Source: Streptomyces olivaceus (GTDB lineage: Bacteria; Actinomycetota; Actinomycetes; Streptomycetales; Streptomycetaceae). From it: a stretch of 28,391 nt of DNA. Of this stretch, positions 19,670-28,391 are shown piece after piece. Position numbers and translations under genes: made by a program. The notes below the pieces were generated by a model. The model was not told the origin of the DNA. It did no database searches and saw only the letters and a list, made by a program, of their open reading frames with translations. Every line of letters begins with the position of its first letter. The first letter of the stretch is position 1. Location of the stretch: NCBI RefSeq assembly GCF_000721235.1, contig NZ_JOFH01000059.1, positions 1 through 28,391 on the forward strand. The letters are read 5' to 3'.

Positions 19670-21121
19670 CTACCAGAGGGATCCGAGGCAGGCCAGCAGG
19701 CTCCGCGTCTGGACGTTGAGGTAGTTGGCGTGCTGACGCATCGCCAGGACCTGGCGGACGGTCATCCAGCGGAAGTCCGGAGGGGGTTGGAGTGCCTCCG
19801 GATCGTCGCACTCGACCACCATGTAACGGCATTCCGCGTGATAGAACCGGCCGCCCTCCTCCGACAGCACCACGTCGTAGCGGACGGTGCCGGTCGCCGC
19901 GAGCACGTGGTCCAGGAACGGGGGGCGCCGTTCGGGCGGCGCGTCGGCGTAGTTGAGCGGGTTGCACTGGACGGTGGGGCCGAGTTCGACGACGTCCCGG
20001 AATCCCGGCTCGACGGAGGCCCGCATGAGGAGGTGCGGCACTCCGTCGACGTGTGCCGTCAGAAAGGCGACGACACCGGTGTCGCAGGGGGCCAGCAGCG
20101 GCTGGGACCAGGCGGCGACCTCACGCCGGCCGCTCTCCACCGAGACCCCGATCACCTTGAAGTGCTTGCCCTCGCGGTGTGCGATCTCCTCGTCCGACAC
20201 CCGCCAGTCCCGCAGCGCGGACAGCGGGACGCGGTCGACGCGCAGCTCCGTCTCGGTGCGCACGTCGTTGAGCCAGCTGAGGATCTCGACGTCGGTGTGG
20301 CGGCCGTCCGTCCCGCCCGCCTGGAACGACCGGCGCAGACCTGCCGCGTACGCCGGGTCGGGAGCGTCGTCGACCAGGTCGTCCGGCCAGCCGGACACCG
20401 CCATGGGCAGGCAGGCCAGCACCGTACGGGAGTCCATGTTGATCAGGTTCGGCTCGGTCATCAGCCGCCGTATCTGCCCGAACGTCAGCCAGCAGAAGGT
20501 GTCGCGGACGGGCACCTCGGCGGTGGTCTCGACGACCATGTTGCGGTTGCGCTTGCCCAGGAACCAGGTGCCCTGCTCGGACTGGAGCACGTCGGCGACC
20601 ACCCGGCCGCGGCCGGCCGGCAGGAAGTGCTCCAGGTAGGGCGTGGACGCCCCGCCGTGCACCTTGGTGTAGTTGCTCCGGGTGGCCTGCACGGTCGGGG
20701 AGAGCTGGAGCTGCCGGCGGTTGCCCGGTTCGACCTTGGCCTGCATCAGGAAGTGCAGGACGCCGTCAAACTCCTTGGCCAGCAGGCCGAGAATGCCGAC
20801 CTCGGGCTGGTTGATGAGCGGCTGCTGCCAGGACAGTGTCCTCGGTCCGGTCCGGGTGATGTCCGTGCCCTCGACGCTGAAGAACTTGCCGCTGTCGTGC
20901 GCCAGAACGCCGTACCCCTCGGTGAAGTGCCAGCCCTTCAGCTCGGCGAGCGGTACCCGCTCGACCCGCGCCCGGACGGTCTCCTCGCACCGGGCGAGCC
21001 ACGCGGCGAACTGCTCGTTCGTCGTCGCCACCCCGCCGGTGGCCAGCCCCGACCGCAGGAGGCGGGCTCCGTCGGAAAGGATTCCCGGCCGCGGTCCCGG
21101 GTGACTCAGGATGCCGCTCAT
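19670..21121 (-). CDS. NDP-hexose 2,3-dehydratase
   Basis: The protein has 483 aa. The ATG start at 21121 has AAGGGTGGG just upstream. The sequence is an internal duplication, as in the EvaA/TylCVI family. One half has QQPLINQPEVGILGLL, AKVEPG and LSPTVQATRSNY. The other has SQPLLAPCDTGVVAFL, ASVEPG and LGPTVQCNPLNY. The family removes water from dTDP-4-keto-6-deoxyglucose, the first step toward 2-deoxysugars. No other sugar gene (glucose-1-phosphate thymidylyltransferase, 4,6-dehydratase, 3-ketoreductase, epimerase, aminotransferase) lies in the window, so the rest of the pathway must be encoded elsewhere. The presence of two glycosyltransferases nearby fits a 2-deoxysugar on the product. 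Confidence 0.94.
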   Translation of the reverse strand: MSGILSHPGPRPGILSDGARLLRSGLATGGVATTNEQFAAWLARCEETVRARVERVPLAELKGWHFTEGYGVLAHDSGKFFSVEGTDITRTGPRTLSWQQPLINQPEVGILGLLAKEFDGVLHFLMQAKVEPGNRRQLQLSPTVQATRSNYTKVHGGASTPYLEHFLPAGRGRVVADVLQSEQGTWFLGKRNRNMVVETTAEVPVRDTFCWLTFGQIRRLMTEPNLINMDSRTVLACLPMAVSGWPDDLVDDAPDPAYAAGLRRSFQAGGTDGRHTDVEILSWLNDVRTETELRVDRVPLSALRDWRVSDEEIAHREGKHFKVIGVSVESGRREVAAWSQPLLAPCDTGVVAFLTAHVDGVPHLLMRASVEPGFRDVVELGPTVQCNPLNYADAPPERRPPFLDHVLAATGTVRYDVVLSEEGGRFYHAECRYMVVECDDPEALQPPPDFRWMTVRQVLAMRQHANYLNVQTRSLLACLGSLW

Positions 21122-21213
21122 TACCCACCCTTCTCCGCCCCGTCTGATCCCGGCATATTCTGCCGCCCCTCATTAAATCGCGACTAAATTCCGCAGGTCT
21201 TCTTTCGGCGACT

Positions 21214-21223
21214 CCCTTTAGGG
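21214..21223 (+). promoter_or_regulatory. CCCTTTAGGG motif
   Basis: An inverted repeat with CCCT and AGGG arms and a two-base centre. It is the third intergenic copy of a related sequence (others at 8974 and 14668). It lies 93 bases upstream of the dehydratase start and about 160 bases upstream of the PKS start, so a regulator bound here could act on both. Confidence 0.4.
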
Positions 21224-21228
21224 CAGGG

Positions 21229-21249
21229 CGCCCCGTCGCTTTCGGGGCG
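21229..21249. promoter_or_regulatory. Inverted repeat in the divergent promoter region
   Basis: CGCCCCG (21229-21235) and CGGGGCG (21243-21249) form a perfect 7-bp stem with a 7-base loop. An alternative stem (CGTCGC with GCGACG) overlaps it. It directly follows the CCCTTTAGGG motif and could be an operator or a weak attenuating hairpin. Confidence 0.35.
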
Positions 21250-21384
21250 ACGGTTTTAGAACGGCCCAAGTCCGCCGCAAGACGGGACTGCGACCATTAT
21301 TCGGCGTGTCCTGCGTCACCGGCACAAGCGATCGGAATTCGCATTGCGTTATCAAACGGTGGGGAATGACAAAGGGGAGGCCCG

Positions 21385-24300
21385 ATGAACCCCGACTCGA
21401 CTGAGCTCGGTCCGGTGGCGAACGAGAAGCGGCTGCGCGACTACCTCAAGCGGACCACGGCGAGTCTCCGCCAGACCCGCCGGCGTCTGGAGGAGGCCGA
21501 GGGCCGGGAGCGCGAGCCGATCGCCGTGGTGGCCATGGGCTGCCGGTTCCCCGGCGACGTCTACTCCCCGGAGAAACTGTGGGACATGCTGATGGCCGAG
21601 GAGGACGCCGTCACGGACGTCCCGCCCGACCGGGGCTGGGACATCGACGACATCTACGACCCGGATCCCGACGCCCCCGGCAAGACGTACACCCGCACGG
21701 GCTCGTTCGTCTCCGACGCCGCCCGGTTCGACGCGGACTTCTTCGGGATCAGCCCGCGCGAGGCGCTGGCGATGGACCCGCAGCAGCGGCAGATCCTGGA
21801 AGTCGCGTGGGAGACGTTCGAACGGGCGGGCACTCCCCCGTCCTCCCTGCGCTCCACCCGCACCGGGGTGTTCATCGGCAGCGTCGGCCAGACCTACAAC
21901 ATGAGCCTGCTGCCCACCAAGGAGCAGGTCGAGGGCTACATCCTCACGGGCACACAGGCCAGCATCATGTCCGGCCGCATCGCCTACGCCTACGGCCTCG
22001 AGGGCCCGACGCTCACCGTGGACACCGCCTGCTCGTCGTCGATGGTGGCACTCCACCTGGCGATCAAGGCGCTGCGCAACGGCGAGTGCGAGCGGGCGCT
22101 GACCGGTGGCGTCACCATCATGGCCACCTCCGCGTGGTTCACCGAGTTCAGCCGGCAGCGGGGGCTGGCCCCCGACGGCCGGAGCAAGCCCTTCGCGGCC
22201 GCCGCCGACGGCATCGGCTGGGGCGAGGGCGTGGGACTGCTGCTGCTGCGGCGGCTGTCGGACGCACAGCGCGACGGCGACCGGATCCTCGCCGTCCTGC
22301 GCGGCTCGGCGGTCAACTCCGACGGCGCCAGCAACGGCCTGACCGCGCCCAACGGCCCCGCCCAACGGCGTGTCATCGACCAGGCGCTGGCCGACGCCCG
22401 CCTGACCTACGGCGACGTCGACGCCGTCGAGGCGCACGGCACCGGCACCACTCTGGGCGACCCGATCGAGGCCCACGCGGTGCTCGCCACCTACGGACAG
22501 GACCGGCCCGCCGACCGGCCGCTGTGGCTCGGCTCCGTGAAGTCCAACCTCAACCACCCGCAGGGCGCGGCGGGCGTGGCCGGCGTCATCAAGATGGTGC
22601 TGGCCCTGCGCAACGGGCTGCTTCCCCGGACGCTCCACGTGGACACCCCGACGCCCCACGTGAACTGGGAACTGGGCAACGTCGAACTGCTCACGTCCGC
22701 GCGGCCGTGGCCCGAGACCGGCCGTCCGCCCCGCGCGGCCGTGTCGTCGTTCGGCGTGGGCGGCACCAACGCGCACGTCATCCTGGAGGCCGCCCCGCCC
22801 GCTCCCGCGACGCCGTCCGCAGAGCCGGCGGATTCCGGGCCACCGGTCGTCTCGGCGGGCACGCTGCCGTGGCTGGTCTCCGCCCGCAGCGAGGCCGCCC
22901 TGCGCGAACAGGCCCGGCGGCTCCTCGGCTTCGCCCTGGACCACCCGGACGCCGAGCCGTCCGACATCGGCCACGCGCTGGCCCACGAGCGCGATCACCA
23001 CGAGCACCGCGCGGCCGTCGTCGCCTCCACGCGCGAGGAGTTCCTGGAGGGGCTGCGCGCCCTGGCGGACGGCCGGACGGCACGGAACACCGTCCAGGGC
23101 CGCGGCACCGCCGCCCGGACGGTGTTCGTGTTCCCGGGGCAGGGTTCCCAGTGGGAGCGGATGGCCGTCGGCCTGCTGGAGACCTCCGAGGTCTTCCGGG
23201 AGCACATAGCGGCCTGCGCCGAAGCGCTCGCCCCGCACACCGGCTGGTCGCTGCTCGACGTACTGCGGGGCGCGCCGGACGCCCCCTCGTCGGAGCGGGT
23301 GGACGTCGTACAGCCCGCGCTGTTCGCGGTGATGGTGTCCCTGGCCCGGGTGTGGCAGGCGGCGGGCGTCCGGCCGGACGCGGTGGTCGGGCACTCCCAG
23401 GGGGAGATCGCGGCCGCCCATGTCGCCGGGGCACTGACCCTCGACGACGCCGCCAGGGTCGTCGCCCTGCGCAGCCGGGCCCTGCTCGACCTGGCCGGAA
23501 CGGGCGGCATGGCCTCGGTGCCGCTGTCCGCCGCCGAGGTCGCGGCCCTCCTCGACGTACCGGCCCGGGAGAACCTGGGCATCGCGGCCGTGAACGCGCC
23601 GGGCTCCACCGTGGTCGCGGGAGCCGTCGGGGAACTGCGGGAACTCGTCGACTCCTGCCGGCGCGACGGCGTCCAGGCCCGGATGATCCCGGTGGACTAC
23701 GCCTCGCACACGCCGTACGTCGAGGCCGTCCGGGAACGGCTCTCCGAGGACCTGGCGGGGATCGCCCCGCGACCGGCCGACGTCCCGTTCTACTCCACCG
23801 TCGGCGCCGCGCCGGTGGACGCCGAGGCGCTCGACGGCGCGTACTGGTACACCAATCTGCGCAGCCGGGTCAGGTTCGACGAGACGACGCGCGCGCTGCT
23901 CGCCGACGGACACTCGCTCTTCATCGAGGTCAGCCCGCACCCGGTGCTGACCGTCCCGGTCCAGGAGACCATCGATGACCTCGGCGCCACGGCCCGGGCG
24001 CACGGCACCCTGCGCCGCAACCACGGCGACCCGACGCGGCTGCTCACGTCCCTGGCCGAGGCGCACGTCAACGGCGCGGCACCGGACTGGGCGCGGATCG
24101 TGCCGGGGTCGGCGGCGGCCCGTCTCGACCTGCCGACCTACCCGTTCGCCGGGGAGCGCTACTGGCCCGACGCCGTCGGGGCCGCCGGTGACGTCCGCTC
24201 GGCCGGCCTGGGCTCGGCCGACCACCCGTTGCTGGCCGCCGAGACGGTGCTGGCCGACGGTGCCGGGCACCTGTTCTCCGGGCGGCTCTCGCTGAAGACC

Positions 24301-27300
24301 CACGGCTGGCTCGCCGGGCACGTCGTGCACGACACGGTGATCGTCCCGGCCACCGCGTTCGCCGAGCTCGCGCTCCACGCCGCCCACCGCGTGGGCTGCG
24401 CCCAGGTGGCGGAGCTGACGCTCCAGGCGCCGCTGCCGCTGCGGGAGCGGGAAGCGGTGCGCATCCAGGTGATCGTCGGCGCGGCGGGCCCGGACGGCGA
24501 CCGGCCCATCGGCATCCACTCCCGGCCGGACGACGACGAGGCGACCTCCGGCGATCTCCCGTGGACGGCCCACGCGACCGGCGTCGTGAGCCCGCACCCC
24601 GTACCGGCGGACGAGCCGGTCACGACCTGGCCGCCCGCCGGAGCGACACCGCTGAAGGCGGCCGAGGCGTACGAGCGGCTGGGCGCCATCGGGCTCGCCT
24701 ACGGTTCCCCGTTCCTGGGGCTGCGCGCCGCCTGGCGCCAGGGCGACGACCTGTACGCCGAGGTCGAGCTCCCCGACGGCGTCGACACCGGGGGCTTCGC
24801 GCTGCACCCGGCGCTGTCGGACGCCGCGCTGCACGTCACCGCGCTGGCGGGCGACGACCACGACGGCCGGACCAGGCTGCCGTTCGCCTGGCGCGGCGTG
24901 TCGGTGCACGCCGTCGGCGCCACCGCCCTGCGGGTCCGGCTGCGCCTCACCGGGCCCGACACGGTCGGCCTGTCGCTCATGGACGCCGCCGGGGAACCGG
25001 TGACGACGGTCGAGGCCCTCACCGTACGACCGCTCGGCGCCCAGCGGGTCTCCGGCGCCGCGGCGGTGCGACGCGACTCCCTCTACCGCCTCTCCTGGCG
25101 GCCGGCGGCTCCTGCCGAGGAGACCGGCGGGCACGCCGGCTGGGCCGTGCTCGGAAGCCTCCCGGACCCCCTGCGCGACGGGATCGGCGGTGATGTCCGT
25201 GCCGTGGCCGATCTCGACGCGCTGCGCGCCCGGGCCGACGCCGGTGCGGAACTCCCGGAGGTCGTGCTGGCGTTCGTTCCCTCCCACGACGGCAACCCGG
25301 CCGACGGCGCCCGTGCGACCGCGCACTGGGCCCGCCGGCTCGTCCGGCAGTGGCTCGCCGACGACCGGTTCGAGAGCAGCCGCCTCGTCGTCGTGACCGA
25401 ACGGGCGGTCGCCGTCCGCGCCGGTGAACACGTGCCCGGTCTGGCCGCGTCGGCGGCCTGGGGGTTCCTGCGGGTGGCGCAGCTGGAGCGCCCGGACCAC
25501 TTCCACCTCGTCGACCTCGACGGCCGCGACAGCTCGCTGCGGCGGCTCAGGGAGGCGCTCGCGTCGGGCGAGCCCCAGCTCGCGCTGCGGGACGGCGAGG
25601 CGCACACGGCCCGGCTCGTGCACGCCGACACCGACGGCCTGCTGGCGCCGCCCGAGGGTGCCGGGGCCTGGCGGCTGGCGACCACCGAGCCGGGCACCGT
25701 CGAGAACCTCGTCCTGGAGCCCTGCGCCGCCGAACGGCCGCTGGAAGGCGGAGAGGTCAGGGTCGCGGTCCGGGCGGCCGGGGCCAACTTCCGCGACGTA
25801 CTCCTCGCCCTCGGCCTCTATCCGGGCGAGGCGTTCATCGGCAGCGAGGCCGCCGGCGTCGTCACCGAGGCCGGCCCGGACGTCACCGGCCTCGCGCCCG
25901 GCGACGCGGTCATGGGCCTGTTCCCGGAGGGAGCGGTGGGACCGGTCGCGGTCGCCGACCGGCGGGCGCTGACCCGGGTGCCGCGCGGCTGGACCTTCGT
26001 GCAGGCCGCCACCGCTCCGGTGGCGTTCCTCACCGCCTACTACGCCCTGCGCGACCTGGGCGGTCTGCGGTCCGGGCAGCGGCTGCTCGTGCACGCCGCG
26101 ACCGGCGGCGTCGGCATGGCCGCCGTCCAGCTCGCCCGGCACTGGGGCGCGGAGGTCTACGCCACCGCGAGCAACCCCAAGTGGGACACGCTCCGTGCGA
26201 CGGGCTTCGACGACGCGCACATCGCGGACTCGCGGACGCTCACGTTCGAGGAGAGGTTCCTCGCCGCCACCGACGGCGCCGGCATGGACGTCGTCCTCGA
26301 CTCCCTCGCCGACGAGTTCGTGGACGCGTCGCTGCGGCTCCTCCCCCGCGGCGGGCGCTTCCTGGAGATGGGCAAGACCGACGTGCGCGACCCGGAGGAG
26401 GTCGCGGAGCGGCACCCCGGTGTCGTCTACCGGGCCTTCGAGACGGTCGAGGCGGGTCCCGACCATGTCGCGCGCATGCTGGCGGACCTCGACGCGATGT
26501 TCGAGCAGGGCGCGCTGCGGCCGCTGCCCGTGGCGGCCTTCGACGCACGCCAGGCGCCCCAGGCGTTCCGGCTCATGAGCCAGGCCCGCCACACCGGCAA
26601 GCTGGTCCTCACGATCCCGCGCCCGCTCGCCGCCGACGGCACCGTCCTGGTGACCGGGGGAACCGGCACCCTCGGTGCCGCCGTGGCCCGGCACCTGGTC
26701 GCCGAGCACGGCGTACGGCATCTGCTGCTGGTCAGCCGGCGCGGGCCCGCGGCCGACGGCGCCGCCGCGCTCCGGGCCGAGTTGGAGGGGATGGGCGCCG
26801 AGGCCGTCGTACGGGCCTGCGACGTCGCCGACCGCGACGAGCTGCGCCGCCTGCTCGACGCGATCCCGCCGGAACACCCCCTCACCGCCGTCGTGCACTC
26901 GGCGGGAGTAACCGACGACGCGGCCGTCACCGCGCTGGAGGCGGGGCAGGTCGACCCGGTGCTGCGGCCGAAGGCCGACGCGGCGTGGAATCTGCACGAG
27001 CTGACGCAGGACCTCGACCTCAGCGCGTTCGTGCTGTTCTCCTCGCTCGCGGGCACCCTCGGCAACCCGGGGCAGGCCAACTACGCGGTCGGCAACGCCT
27101 TCCTGGACGCGCTGGCCGCGCACCGGCACACCCTCGGTCTCCCGGCGGTCTCGCTCGCGTGGGGGCTCTGGCAGCAGGCGAGCGGGATCACCGCCGAGCT
27201 GTTCGAGGAGAAGCGGCACGCCGTCGCGCACGACGTGCTGACCACCATGTCCGACGCCGAGGCGCTCGCGCTCTTCGACGTCGGCCTCGACGGCGGCCGG

Positions 27301-28391
27301 CCCGACCTGGTGCCCGCCGGTCTCAACCTCGCGGCGGTCCGGGCGGCGGCCGAGGTACGTCCCGCCCCGGCGGTCCTGCGCGGCTTCCTGCGGGCCGCAC
27401 GCCGGCAGGCGGGCGGGCGGCGGGACGGCCGGGGCGCGCTCCGGCGGGAGCTGGCCGGGCGCTCGACGGCCGAACAGCTCGATTTCCTGCTCGACGTCGT
27501 CCGCAACGACATCGGCGTGGTGCTCAGCCATCCCGCGCCGGAGACGATCGACGCCCGGCGGCCGTTCCAGGAGATCGGTTTCGACTCGCTCACCGCCGTC
27601 GAGCTGCGCAACCGGCTGGGCGCCGCGACCGGGATGCGGCTGCCCGCGACCCTGATCTTCGACCACCCCAACGCGGCCGCGCTCGCCGCATACCTGCGGG
27701 AACGGCTGAGCGGACAGGTGCAGGACGCCCCGGTCCGTGCGAAGAGCGGCGGCGGCGCCGACGATCCGATCGTGATCGTGTCGATGGCGTGCCGCTTCCC
27801 CGGCGGCGTCCGCACCCCCGAGGACCTGTGGGACGTCGCCGACCTCGGGCGCGAGACCGTGTCCGGGTTCCCGGACGACCGGGGCTGGGACCTGGACAAC
27901 CTCTTCGACCCGGACCCCGACCACCCCGGTACGTCGTACACGGACCGGGGCGGGTTCCTCGACGAGGCGGGGCACTTCGACGCCGAGTTCTTCGGCATGA
28001 GCCCCCGTGAGTCGCTGGGCACGGACCCGCAGCAGCGCGTGCTGCTCGAAACCGTGTGGGAGACCCTCGAACGGGCCGGGCTCCCGCCCGAGTCGCTGCG
28101 CAACAGCCGTACCGGCGTGTTCGTCGGCATGACCGCCTACGGCTATCCCGGCGGGCCGTCGCACGCCTCCGACGGGGTGGAGGGGTACCTGCTGACGGGA
28201 GCGGCGAGCAGTGTCGCGTCCGGTCGTATCGCCTACGTCCTCGGCCTGGAGGGGCCGGCGGTCACCGTGGACACGGCGTGCTCGTCGTCGCTGGTCTCCC
28301 TGCACCTCGCGGCGCAGGCGCTGCGCAACGGCGACTGCGACCCGACGGCACGGTGTTCTCCGAGGGGGTCGGGCTGCTGCTGGTGGAGAGG
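21385..28391 (+). CDS. Modular type I PKS: KS-AT(methylmalonyl)-DH-ER-KR-ACP-KS..., 3' partial
   Basis: The frame is open from ATG 21385 to the window end (2335 codons). Residues 1-43 form an N-terminal docking coiled coil, so this is not the loading protein. KS1 (44-470) has active Cys216, HGTGT and NLNHPQ. The AT (575-870) has GHSQGE (Ser671), RVDVVQPA and YASH, indicating methylmalonyl-CoA. The DH (946-1216) keeps catalytic His979 and the Asp of HPALSD; Asp replaces the usual Gly in HxxxG. The ER (1438-1740) has GGVGMAA and Tyr1479 in LGLYPG, which is associated with S-configured methyl branches. The KR (1753-1930) has TGGTGTLG, Ser, Tyr, Lys and VTDD, so B type. The ACP has GFDSL (Ser2068). 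KS2 begins near 2127 with Cys2299, but its frame is broken at 28342. The first module should add a fully reduced methyl-branched unit. Confidence 0.93.
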   Translation, partial: MNPDSTELGPVANEKRLRDYLKRTTASLRQTRRRLEEAEGREREPIAVVAMGCRFPGDVYSPEKLWDMLMAEEDAVTDVPPDRGWDIDDIYDPDPDAPGKTYTRTGSFVSDAARFDADFFGISPREALAMDPQQRQILEVAWETFERAGTPPSSLRSTRTGVFIGSVGQTYNMSLLPTKEQVEGYILTGTQASIMSGRIAYAYGLEGPTLTVDTACSSSMVALHLAIKALRNGECERALTGGVTIMATSAWFTEFSRQRGLAPDGRSKPFAAAADGIGWGEGVGLLLLRRLSDAQRDGDRILAVLRGSAVNSDGASNGLTAPNGPAQRRVIDQALADARLTYGDVDAVEAHGTGTTLGDPIEAHAVLATYGQDRPADRPLWLGSVKSNLNHPQGAAGVAGVIKMVLALRNGLLPRTLHVDTPTPHVNWELGNVELLTSARPWPETGRPPRAAVSSFGVGGTNAHVILEAAPPAPATPSAEPADSGPPVVSAGTLPWLVSARSEAALREQARRLLGFALDHPDAEPSDIGHALAHERDHHEHRAAVVASTREEFLEGLRALADGRTARNTVQGRGTAARTVFVFPGQGSQWERMAVGLLETSEVFREHIAACAEALAPHTGWSLLDVLRGAPDAPSSERVDVVQPALFAVMVSLARVWQAAGVRPDAVVGHSQGEIAAAHVAGALTLDDAARVVALRSRALLDLAGTGGMASVPLSAAEVAALLDVPARENLGIAAVNAPGSTVVAGAVGELRELVDSCRRDGVQARMIPVDYASHTPYVEAVRERLSEDLAGIAPRPADVPFYSTVGAAPVDAEALDGAYWYTNLRSRVRFDETTRALLADGHSLFIEVSPHPVLTVPVQETIDDLGATARAHGTLRRNHGDPTRLLTSLAEAHVNGAAPDWARIVPGSAAARLDLPTYPFAGERYWPDAVGAAGDVRSAGLGSADHPLLAAETVLADGAGHLFSGRLSLKTHGWLAGHVVHDTVIVPATAFAELALHAAHRVGCAQVAELTLQAPLPLREREAVRIQVIVGAAGPDGDRPIGIHSRPDDDEATSGDLPWTAHATGVVSPHPVPADEPVTTWPPAGATPLKAAEAYERLGAIGLAYGSPFLGLRAAWRQGDDLYAEVELPDGVDTGGFALHPALSDAALHVTALAGDDHDGRTRLPFAWRGVSVHAVGATALRVRLRLTGPDTVGLSLMDAAGEPVTTVEALTVRPLGAQRVSGAAAVRRDSLYRLSWRPAAPAEETGGHAGWAVLGSLPDPLRDGIGGDVRAVADLDALRARADAGAELPEVVLAFVPSHDGNPADGARATAHWARRLVRQWLADDRFESSRLVVVTERAVAVRAGEHVPGLAASAAWGFLRVAQLERPDHFHLVDLDGRDSSLRRLREALASGEPQLALRDGEAHTARLVHADTDGLLAPPEGAGAWRLATTEPGTVENLVLEPCAAERPLEGGEVRVAVRAAGANFRDVLLALGLYPGEAFIGSEAAGVVTEAGPDVTGLAPGDAVMGLFPEGAVGPVAVADRRALTRVPRGWTFVQAATAPVAFLTAYYALRDLGGLRSGQRLLVHAATGGVGMAAVQLARHWGAEVYATASNPKWDTLRATGFDDAHIADSRTLTFEERFLAATDGAGMDVVLDSLADEFVDASLRLLPRGGRFLEMGKTDVRDPEEVAERHPGVVYRAFETVEAGPDHVARMLADLDAMFEQGALRPLPVAAFDARQAPQAFRLMSQARHTGKLVLTIPRPLAADGTVLVTGGTGTLGAAVARHLVAEHGVRHLLLVSRRGPAADGAAALRAELEGMGAEAVVRACDVADRDELRRLLDAIPPEHPLTAVVHSAGVTDDAAVTALEAGQVDPVLRPKADAAWNLHELTQDLDLSAFVLFSSLAGTLGNPGQANYAVGNAFLDALAAHRHTLGLPAVSLAWGLWQQASGITAELFEEKRHAVAHDVLTTMSDAEALALFDVGLDGGRPDLVPAGLNLAAVRAAAEVRPAPAVLRGFLRAARRQAGGRRDGRGALRRELAGRSTAEQLDFLLDVVRNDIGVVLSHPAPETIDARRPFQEIGFDSLTAVELRNRLGAATGMRLPATLIFDHPNAAALAAYLRERLSGQVQDAPVRAKSGGGADDPIVIVSMACRFPGGVRTPEDLWDVADLGRETVSGFPDDRGWDLDNLFDPDPDHPGTSYTDRGGFLDEAGHFDAEFFGMSPRESLGTDPQQRVLLETVWETLERAGLPPESLRNSRTGVFVGMTAYGYPGGPSHASDGVEGYLLTGAASSVASGRIAYVLGLEGPAVTVDTACSSSLVSLHLAAQALRNGDCDPTARCSPRGSGCCWWR
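28339..28391 (+). other. Frame-breaking gap inside KS2 at the window edge
   Basis: KS2 reads normally to GDCD (ending at 28341). After two bases, a different frame (from 28344) gives [16 protein letters not shown], which is also genuine KS sequence. By comparison with KS1 of the same protein, about 38 residues (near 112 bases) between these blocks are missing. This is either a real deletion that kills the module or an assembly jump between PKS repeats at a contig end; the latter is more likely. Confidence 0.8.

Larger units (their letters stand above)
21122..21384. promoter_or_regulatory. Divergent intergenic region between the 2,3-dehydratase and PKS genes
   Basis: At 263 bases this is the longest non-coding stretch in the window. 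It is richer in A and T than its surroundings (for example 21171-21190 and near 21294-21301). It must hold promoters for the minus-strand sugar/thioesterase/oxidase operon and the + strand PKS. It contains a CCCTTTAGGG motif and a hairpin, described separately. A strong ribosome site (AAAGGGGAGG, 21371-21380) precedes the PKS start. No convincing -35/-10 pair could be fixed by eye. Confidence 0.6.

Noticed and set aside
21352..28305. Very long open frame on the minus strand (over 2300 codons) opposite the PKS
   Set aside because: It is the antisense of a well-recognised PKS; high GC content removes stops from this frame. Its translation is rich in Arg, Gly, Val and His with no recognisable domain.

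Overview
The window is very GC-rich, with strong third-position G/C bias, GTG and TTG starts and modular type I polyketide synthases (PKS). This points to an actinomycete (Streptomyces or a relative; the genus cannot be fixed from the sequence). It is the interior of one biosynthetic gene cluster. Both edges cut PKS genes: the left edge falls in an AT-to-DH linker, and the right edge falls in a ketosynthase whose reading frame is broken near 28342. No tRNA, rRNA, IS element or CRISPR array was seen. No gene-free stretch exceeds 263 bases.

Left block (1-13997, all + strand): the end of a PKS (degenerate DH, active-looking KR, ACP, docking tail) is followed by a one-module PKS (KS, malonyl-type AT, dead KR, ACP, no thioesterase). 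Then come a flavin monooxygenase-type gene and a tight four-gene cassette: FabH-like KSIII, FkbH-like glyceryl transferase, stand-alone ACP, and a 2-oxoacid-dehydrogenase-E2-like acyltransferase fused to an alpha/beta hydrolase. That gene set is the signature of tetronate biosynthesis. By family knowledge, glyceryl-ACP is condensed with the beta-ketoacyl-ACP of the last PKS module, and the ring hydroxymethyl is then acylated and eliminated to an exocyclic alkene. The dead KR and absent thioesterase of the last module fit this, because the ring chemistry needs an unreduced beta-keto thioester.

Middle block (14021-17224): a TetR-type regulator (-) diverges from two tandem paralogous macrolide-type glycosyltransferases (+). 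Right block (17294-21121, - strand): a NDP-hexose 2,3-dehydratase, a type II thioesterase and a Tat-exported, probably bicovalent BBE-type flavin oxidase. These diverge from a further PKS (21385 to the window end, +) with a full methylmalonyl KS-AT-DH-ER-KR-ACP module followed by a second KS.

Taken together the product is probably a glycosylated tetronate, possibly a spirotetronate, carrying at least one 2-deoxysugar. No beta-barrel spirocyclase and no other sugar-pathway genes lie inside the window, so ring topology and sugar identity stay open. The most unusual points are the acyltransferase-hydrolase fusion, a KSIII with Pro at the catalytic His position, the dead DH and dead KR domains, a recurring CCCT(n)TTAGGG motif in three intergenic regions, and the frame-breaking deletion at the right edge.
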